Shown here: piece after piece, positions 15,302 through 19,850 of the stretch
Position numbering within the stretch: position 1 is the first letter of the stretch
How the letters are laid out: each line of letters opens with the position of its first letter
Assembly (NCBI GenBank): GCA_027450105.1
Contig: DAIDKJ010000006.1
Span: forward strand, 1-19,850
From: Ferrovum sp.
GTDB lineage: Bacteria > Pseudomonadota > Gammaproteobacteria > Burkholderiales > Ferrovaceae
Direction: 5' to 3'
DNA length: 19,850 nucleotides
The notes under the pieces: model-generated
Told to the model about the DNA's origin: nothing
The model's database searches: none
What the model saw: only the letters and a program-made list of their open reading frames with translations
Program-made: the position numbers and the translations under genes

Positions 15302-17278
15302 ATGTCTACGGAAGTTCTGCACCACGAAAATCGGTTGTTTTCGCCAGATCCATCTTTTGTGGCACAGGCCAACGTTTCCGGCATGGAAGCGTACCACGCC
15401 CTTTGTGCAGAGGCCCGGCAGGATCCCGATGCATTCTGGGGACGCTTGGCCAAGGAAAACCTCTATTGGCAACGCCCGTTTACCAAGGTGCTGGACGAAT
15501 CCAATCCGCCGTTCTTCAAATGGTTTGAAGATGGTTTGACCAATGCGTCCTATAACTGTCTGGAGCGCCAGATTCAAAAGGGTAATGCCCAAAAGACAGC
15601 CATTCTGTTTGAGGCGGATGACGGCAGCGTCACCAGCATCACCTATCAGGCGCTGTATGCCCGTGTCTGCCGCTTTGCCAACGGACTCAAGGCATTGGGA
15701 GTAGGCAAAGGCGATCGCGTTGTCATTTATATCCCCATGTCCATCGAAGGCGTGGTGGCCATGCAGGCTTGTGCGCGCATTGGCGCTACGCATTCGGTCG
15801 TGTTTGGTGGCTTTTCTGCCAAATCCTTGCAGGAGCGGATTGTGGACGTGGGGGCGACAGCCCTGATCACTGCCGACGAACAGCGTCGTGGCGGTAAAAG
15901 CCTGCCCTTGAAGACCATCGTGGACGAGGCGCTTGCCTTGGGGGGATGTGAAGCCCTCAAGACGGTGGTGATCTATCAGCGCACCGGAGGAAATATTCCC
16001 TTCGTGGCTGGTCGCGATCACTGGATGCACGCGGTGGAGGAAGGGCAACCCGAAACCTGTGAGCCCGAGTGGGTCAGTGCCGAGCATCCCCTGTTCGTGC
16101 TGTACACGTCTGGCTCCACGGGAAAACCCAAAGGGGTGCAACATTCCACGGGCGGCTACCTGCTGTGGGCTTCACTGACCATGACCTGGGTTTTTGATAT
16201 CAAGCCTGCCGATGTGTTCTGGTGTACCGCAGATATTGGCTGGGTAACCGGCCATTCCTACATTGCTTATGGTCCTCTGGCTGTGGGCGCCACTCAAGTG
16301 GTGTTTGAAGGGGTTCCCACGTACCCCAATGCGGGCCGTTTCTGGGACATGATTGCACGCCATGGAGTCACGGTTTTTTATACCGCGCCCACCGCCATTC
16401 GTTCCCTGATCAAGGCCTCGGATGCCGATCCCGCTGCCCATCCGCGCAATTTCAATCTCTCCACCTTGCGCTTGCTGGGGTCGGTGGGAGAACCCATCAA
16501 CCCCGAAGCCTGGATGTGGTATTACAAAAACGTGGGGCATGAGCGCTGCCCCATCGTGGATACCTTCTGGCAAACCGAAACCGGTGGTCACATGATTACC
16601 CCCTTGCCCGGAGCCACCCCGCTGGTACCGGGTTCCTGCACGCTCCCCCTGCCAGGTATTGAAGCGGCCATCGTGGATGAAACCGGGCATGACATGCCCA
16701 ATGGTCAAGGCGGAATCCTGGTGGTGAAGCGTCCCTGGCCAGCCATGATTCGTACCATCTGGGGTGATCCCGAACGTTTCCAGAAAAGCTATTACCCCGC
16801 CGAGTTGCAAGGGTATTATCTGGCCGGAGATGGGGCGATCCGGGATGAGAAATCCGGCTATTTCACCATCACCGGGCGCATCGATGATGTGCTGAACGTG
16901 TCCGGCCACCGGATGGGAACCATGGAAATCGAATCGGCACTGGTGGCCAATCCCCTGGTGGCAGAAGCAGCCGTTGTGGGCCGGCCCGACGACATGACCG
17001 GTGAAGCTATCGTGGCCTACGTGGTTCTCAAACAGGCACGTCCCGAAGGTGACGAGGCCAAGAAGATCGCCACCGAACTGCGCAATTGGGTTGGAAAGGA
17101 AATCGGCCCCATTGCCAAACCCAAGGAAATTCGCTTTGGAGATAATCTTCCCAAAACCCGTTCCGGAAAAATCATGCGTCGCTTGCTGCGCGTCATTGCC
17201 AAGGGTGACGAAGTCACGCAAGATATTTCCACCCTGGAAAACCCCGCCATCCTGAGTCAATTGAAAGAAACTCTGTAG
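15302..17278 (+). CDS. acs: AMP-forming acetyl-CoA synthetase
   Basis: The enzyme activates acetate to acetyl-CoA via acetyl-AMP in the cytoplasm. The 658 residues match the family (about 650). Seen are the adenylate-forming motif YTSGSTGKPKGVQHSTGGYL starting at Tyr268, WCTADIGWVTGHSYIAYGPL, DTFWQTETGGH, YLAGDGA, the hinge region ITGRIDDVLNVSGHRMGTMEIE, and PKTRSGKIMRR with the catalytic Lys623. That lysine is the residue acetylated by Pat-type enzymes in many bacteria. GGGAGG lies about 5 bases before the ATG. The ANL domain is complete with no frameshift. Acs can also activate propionate and, in principle, fluoroacetate, which would give the FlK substrate. The next gene, lptG, follows after 11 bases. 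Confidence 0.96.
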   Translation: MSTEVLHHENRLFSPDPSFVAQANVSGMEAYHALCAEARQDPDAFWGRLAKENLYWQRPFTKVLDESNPPFFKWFEDGLTNASYNCLERQIQKGNAQKTAILFEADDGSVTSITYQALYARVCRFANGLKALGVGKGDRVVIYIPMSIEGVVAMQACARIGATHSVVFGGFSAKSLQERIVDVGATALITADEQRRGGKSLPLKTIVDEALALGGCEALKTVVIYQRTGGNIPFVAGRDHWMHAVEEGQPETCEPEWVSAEHPLFVLYTSGSTGKPKGVQHSTGGYLLWASLTMTWVFDIKPADVFWCTADIGWVTGHSYIAYGPLAVGATQVVFEGVPTYPNAGRFWDMIARHGVTVFYTAPTAIRSLIKASDADPAAHPRNFNLSTLRLLGSVGEPINPEAWMWYYKNVGHERCPIVDTFWQTETGGHMITPLPGATPLVPGSCTLPLPGIEAAIVDETGHDMPNGQGGILVVKRPWPAMIRTIWGDPERFQKSYYPAELQGYYLAGDGAIRDEKSGYFTITGRIDDVLNVSGHRMGTMEIESALVANPLVAEAAVVGRPDDMTGEAIVAYVVLKQARPEGDEAKKIATELRNWVGKEIGPIAKPKEIRFGDNLPKTRSGKIMRRLLRVIAKGDEVTQDISTLENPAILSQLKETL

Positions 17279-17289
17279 GCCATTCCCGG

Positions 17290-18366
17290 GTGAGACTGCT
17301 CAATCGTTATCTTGCCCGGGAAGTCTTGTTTGGCACAGGGCTGGTTTTTGCAGCCCTGATTTTTTTGTTTTCCTTTTTTGATCTGATTCATGAACTGAAC
17401 GATCTGGGCAAAGGCAGTTACCAGATCTGGCAGATGTTCGTGTTTGTAACCCTGGCCATTCCCGGCCATGCCTATGAGCTTTTTCCCATTGCCGCCCTGA
17501 TTGGTACCCTGTACGGGTTGAGCAATCTGGCGGTGCATTCAGAAATCACCGTCATGCGCGCCTCGGGCATGTCCCGGAATCGATTGGCTTTGGCACTGAT
17601 GCGCGTGGGCGTCATGTTTGTATTGGCCGCTTTCCTGTTAGGCGAGTTCCTCATGCCGGTCTCGGAAGAGGCAGCACAGCAGTGGCGCCTGAAGGCCCTG
17701 AATAATTTCGTGGCCACCCAGTTTCGCTCTGGCATCTGGGTGAAGGACCAAGGCAGTTTCATCAATGTGCGTGAACTCATGCCAGACAAGTCCCTGCGCG
17801 ATCTGCGCATTTACGACTTTGATCCAGAGCGTCGTTTACGCCGCATCAGCACAGCGCAGAAGGCGGTTTATTTGCAGGATCACCAATGGGTGTTGACCGA
17901 TGTGCAGCGCACCACCTTTTCCGAGCAGGGGGTGAGCGTGACCCACGAGGATCAAATCACCTGGAACTCGGTCATCACCCCACAGGTGATGTCCACCCTG
18001 CTGGTGGAACCCGAGCAGATGTCCGTGTGGAATCTTCTGGGGTATATCCAGCATTTGCGAGATAACCGGCAGCAGACGGTGCGTTTTGAAATTGCCGAAT
18101 GGAGCAAGGTGCTGTACCCCTTTTCCATTCTGGTGATGATGCTGCTGGCCTTGCCCTTTGCCTTGCAACGCCCACGGGCAGGCGCAGTGGGTATGCGCAT
18201 CATGATCGGAATCGGACTGGGTTTGGGGTTTTATTTGTTTGGGCGCTTTTTTTCCTATTTGGGGCAACTCAACAACTGGAACCCGGCTTTGAGCGGTCTG
18301 GCGCCCAGCCTGATCTTTTTGGCACTGGCCTTTCTTTTGGGTTGGTGGACCGAACGTAACGCCTGA
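17290..18366 (+). CDS. lptG: LPS export ABC transporter permease LptG
   Basis: LptG pairs with LptF and the ATPase LptB to extract lipopolysaccharide from the inner membrane and pass it to the LptA bridge. The 358 residues start MRLLNRYLAREVL and have N-terminal membrane helices near 12-35, 60-80 and 100-120. A coupling-helix segment EITVMRASGMS (85-95) is followed by a periplasmic beta-jellyroll (about 125-265) and three C-terminal helices including VLYPFSILVMMLLALPFAL. The start is GTG at 17290, with only a weak upstream GG-rich site; coupling to the nearby acs stop is likely. LptG is preferred over LptF by the N-terminal sequence and the C-terminal pattern. lptF, normally directly upstream, is absent here. 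Confidence 0.88.
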   Translation: MRLLNRYLAREVLFGTGLVFAALIFLFSFFDLIHELNDLGKGSYQIWQMFVFVTLAIPGHAYELFPIAALIGTLYGLSNLAVHSEITVMRASGMSRNRLALALMRVGVMFVLAAFLLGEFLMPVSEEAAQQWRLKALNNFVATQFRSGIWVKDQGSFINVRELMPDKSLRDLRIYDFDPERRLRRISTAQKAVYLQDHQWVLTDVQRTTFSEQGVSVTHEDQITWNSVITPQVMSTLLVEPEQMSVWNLLGYIQHLRDNRQQTVRFEIAEWSKVLYPFSILVMMLLALPFALQRPRAGAVGMRIMIGIGLGLGFYLFGRFFSYLGQLNNWNPALSGLAPSLIFLALAFLLGWWTERNA

Positions 18367-18423
18367 AGGTTGGTATGGGTTGCGCTCCAGCAGGTGATCA
18401 GTGCCATCCGGGCTCGCAGTCCT

Positions 18424-18840
18424 TCAAGTGGGGTAAGTGACCCGGATCAGGCGTAATCCCAGCATGCGGTCGTGCAGAAATTGCCCTTCGCGGTCCAAAG
18501 CAACCCAGAGCAGGCTGAAGCCGGACAAGAGGCCCACCCAGGCCAGCAGGTAACGCCCAAAGCAACGGGACCAGGATGGCGGCTGCTGGGCCTGATCCAC
18601 CAGTTGCAGACGCCAGGTTTTCATGGGGACTGTTTGTCCACCGCGATGCCAGAAGTAACTGAAATACAAACCCAGAACCACAAACAAGTACAGGCGATAG
18701 CCCATCCGGAATTCGGGATGTTGTCCGTAATGAGTCACCATGACGAAGGGCAGACCTGCAGCCATGAGAATGCCTGCAACGATCAATGCCTCATAAATCA
18801 TGCAAACGAGTCGGGGCCATAAGGGAAGGCGGATGGGCAT
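18424..18840 (-). CDS. RDD family membrane protein
   Basis: The product has 138 residues with three hydrophobic helices at about 13-35, 48-63 and 97-115. The RDD pattern is recognisable: Arg10 with Glu17 in place of the first Asp (RLVCMIYEAL), the central FWHRGGQTVPMKTWRLQLV, and DREGQFLHDRMLGLRLI with Asp124 near the end. RDD proteins are small inner-membrane proteins; some have been linked to ion transport, but most are uncharacterised. The ATG overlaps the DUF3106 stop by one base (TGATG), so it is the last gene of an overlapping cluster with DUF3106 and DUF3619. It is convergent with lptG; the 57-base gap between them shows no obvious terminator. Confidence 0.85.
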   Translation of the reverse strand: MPIRLPLWPRLVCMIYEALIVAGILMAAGLPFVMVTHYGQHPEFRMGYRLYLFVVLGLYFSYFWHRGGQTVPMKTWRLQLVDQAQQPPSWSRCFGRYLLAWVGLLSGFSLLWVALDREGQFLHDRMLGLRLIRVTYPT

Positions 18841-19391
18841 CAGTAAGAGGGTCCTGAAATGGGCGCCGATACGCTGCTTGGCGCGGTGGTGCCCGTGGCC
18901 GGTAAGCCGCTTTGCACGGAGGGCGAGGTTTGTGGGGCGCTTGCTCCGGCAGCGGGCAGGACGGGGGTTATCGGGCCAGAGGCCGGCGGGACTGCCGGAG
19001 TCGAAGGGCCTTGTGGGGGCGAGGCAAGGGATTTTGCCTGCAGATGGGATTTTAACTGTGCCCGTTTTTCAGGGGGTAGATTGCGCCAGGTTTTGAAATT
19101 CTGGCGTGCAGTTTCGCGCTGCTCCCGTGGCAAGTGAGTCCACTCGGGAATACGGGCTTGAAAGCGGGCCTGTTCGGCCGGTGTGAGCTGAGGATAATGT
19201 TTGGCGGCATTGACCAGGCGTACCCGTTGGGTTTGGGTGAGCGTGTCCCAGTCTTTTTTTGCAGGCGCCAGAATCGCCTTTTGATCGGGACTCAGGGCGT
19301 CCCAGCGCAAAAGGGCACTCTGACTCCAGGAAGGGGTCCAGGCACCAAGCAGAAGCGCAAAAAAGAGGATTAGCGCGTTTCTTGCAGCCAT
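18840..19391 (-). CDS. DUF3106 exported protein with an 18-residue Trp-Leu repeat
   Basis: The product has 183 residues. A signal peptide is likely (hydrophobic residues 6-18, cleavage around SWSQS), so it should be periplasmic. The body has five units spaced exactly 18 residues apart, each starting W/Y-x-x-L: Trp30, Trp48, Tyr66, Trp84, Trp102. Between them lie polar helices rich in Gln, Arg and Glu, suggesting a helical repeat. From about residue 120 the tail is a Pro/Ser/Ala-rich low-complexity region, probably unstructured. It is recognised as DUF3106, a family with no known biochemical role. Its start overlaps the end of DUF3619 by 22 bases and its stop overlaps the RDD start. The context with an ECF sigma factor suggests an envelope function, which is inference. 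Confidence 0.82.
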   Translation of the reverse strand: MAARNALILFFALLLGAWTPSWSQSALLRWDALSPDQKAILAPAKKDWDTLTQTQRVRLVNAAKHYPQLTPAEQARFQARIPEWTHLPREQRETARQNFKTWRNLPPEKRAQLKSHLQAKSLASPPQGPSTPAVPPASGPITPVLPAAGASAPQTSPSVQSGLPATGTTAPSSVSAPISGPSY

Positions 19392-19771
19392 GCACCGAAA
19401 TCTTTTTGAGCAAACGTTTGCGGCGAAATTTCGCTGGAAAGTAATTTGGCATCCAGTTGACCGTTGTCATCATCGCCATCGCCCGACCAGTCGACCAACA
19501 TGTAAATCGTCAGCGCCATGAGCAGGGTAATCCCCATCATGCGCACGAACGGAGAACCATGTTGTCCTCTGGGGTGCAACGCGCTGCGACCATGGGCGTG
19601 CACATGGGCGGAAGCCAGCGCATCGAATCGTGCCGGCTGTTGCGCCATGGGAACCTGTGCCAGCGCCTTCTGGCGCAGAGTGTACAAGCGACCGGCCTGC
19701 TCGGGGTCGAGCTGGTTGATGCCTTCATCCAGCTGGCGAATGATGCGCTGGGCAATGTCGAATTCGTTCAT
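19370..19771 (-). CDS. DUF3619 family membrane protein
   Basis: The product has 133 residues. The N-terminal cytoplasmic part MNEFDIAQRIIRQLDEGINQL and a helical RLYTLRQKAL segment are followed by one membrane helix at about 76-93. A short acidic stretch comes next, then DAKLLSSEISPQTFAQKDFGAWL, which matches the C-terminal region I associate with DUF3619. The single helix next to a sigma factor gene resembles the layout of anti-sigma factors, but no such activity is established for this family to my knowledge. I chose the ATG at 19771, with GAGGG about 8 bases upstream; the open frame extends to 19828 but overlaps the upstream coding end. Confidence 0.8.
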   Translation of the reverse strand: MNEFDIAQRIIRQLDEGINQLDPEQAGRLYTLRQKALAQVPMAQQPARFDALASAHVHAHGRSALHPRGQHGSPFVRMMGITLLMALTIYMLVDWSGDGDDDNGQLDAKLLSSEISPQTFAQKDFGAWLQETR

Positions 19772-19790
19772 AGGGTAATCCCTCGAGCAG

Positions 19791-19850
19791 CTAGTAGGAC
19801 AGACAAAGAATGCACCGCCCGTGAGCAATGTGTTTTGACACTGCCTTGCG
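19791..19850 (-). CDS. C-terminal end of a probable ECF sigma factor (partial)
   Basis: Reading in from the right edge on the minus strand gives 19 codons, RKAVSKHIAHGRCILCLSY, then TAG at 19793-19791. The V-S-K-H-I-A-H-G-R-C pattern resembles the recognition helix and tail of region 4 in FecI-like ECF sigma factors, and such a gene usually precedes DUF3619 in Betaproteobacteria. The stop is 19 bases before the DUF3619 start. The fragment is too short for certainty. Confidence 0.5.
   Translation of the reverse strand, partial: RKAVSKHIAHGRCILCLSY

Noticed and set aside
1..19850. CRISPR arrays, tRNA or rRNA genes, insertion sequences
   Set aside because: No regularly spaced repeats, cloverleaf sequence, rRNA signature or transposase/integrase frame was seen by eye on either strand.

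Overview
The window looks like a chromosomal segment of a betaproteobacterium with moderately high GC. The best taxonomic clue is the right-hand cluster on the minus strand: ECF sigma factor end, DUF3619, DUF3106, RDD membrane protein. From memory this combination is typical of Betaproteobacteria. LptG, an acetyl-CoA synthetase, a class I fumarase and an ETF-ubiquinone oxidoreductase fit a respiring Gram-negative. I cannot name the genus. No tRNA, rRNA, CRISPR array, integrase or transposase is visible, and no stretch longer than about 150 bases lacks a gene.

Left edge (1 to about 212): an AT-rich scrap carries the start of a lipoprotein gene. It abuts a sharply truncated ETF-ubiquinone oxidoreductase gene. 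The join is either a real rearrangement or an assembly chimera.

Minus-strand block (about 173-5351). In transcription order it holds a thioesterase strongly resembling fluoroacetyl-CoA thioesterase FlK, a soluble hybrid histidine kinase (two PAS, HisKA, HATPase, degenerate receiver, intact receiver, Hpt), a 41-codon remnant of an HD-GYP domain joined by ATGA overlaps on both sides, an HDOD protein, and the broken ETF-QO gene.

Plus-strand block (5452-13552): crcB (fluoride channel), mmsA, suhB, trmJ, cysE, iscA and mfd. The genes are closely spaced and several are probably co-transcribed. crcB is divergent from the FlK-like thioesterase across a 100-base gap. The pair reads as a candidate fluoride and organofluorine defence module and is the most interesting item here. 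trmJ-cysE-iscA resembles the usual isc neighbourhood with iscR, iscS and iscU missing.

Right part: class I fumarase (minus, GTG start) is convergent with mfd and divergent from acs. acs is followed closely by lptG, which lacks its usual partner lptF here. The envelope-type cluster RDD, DUF3106, DUF3619 and sigma factor end closes the window on the minus strand with overlapping genes.
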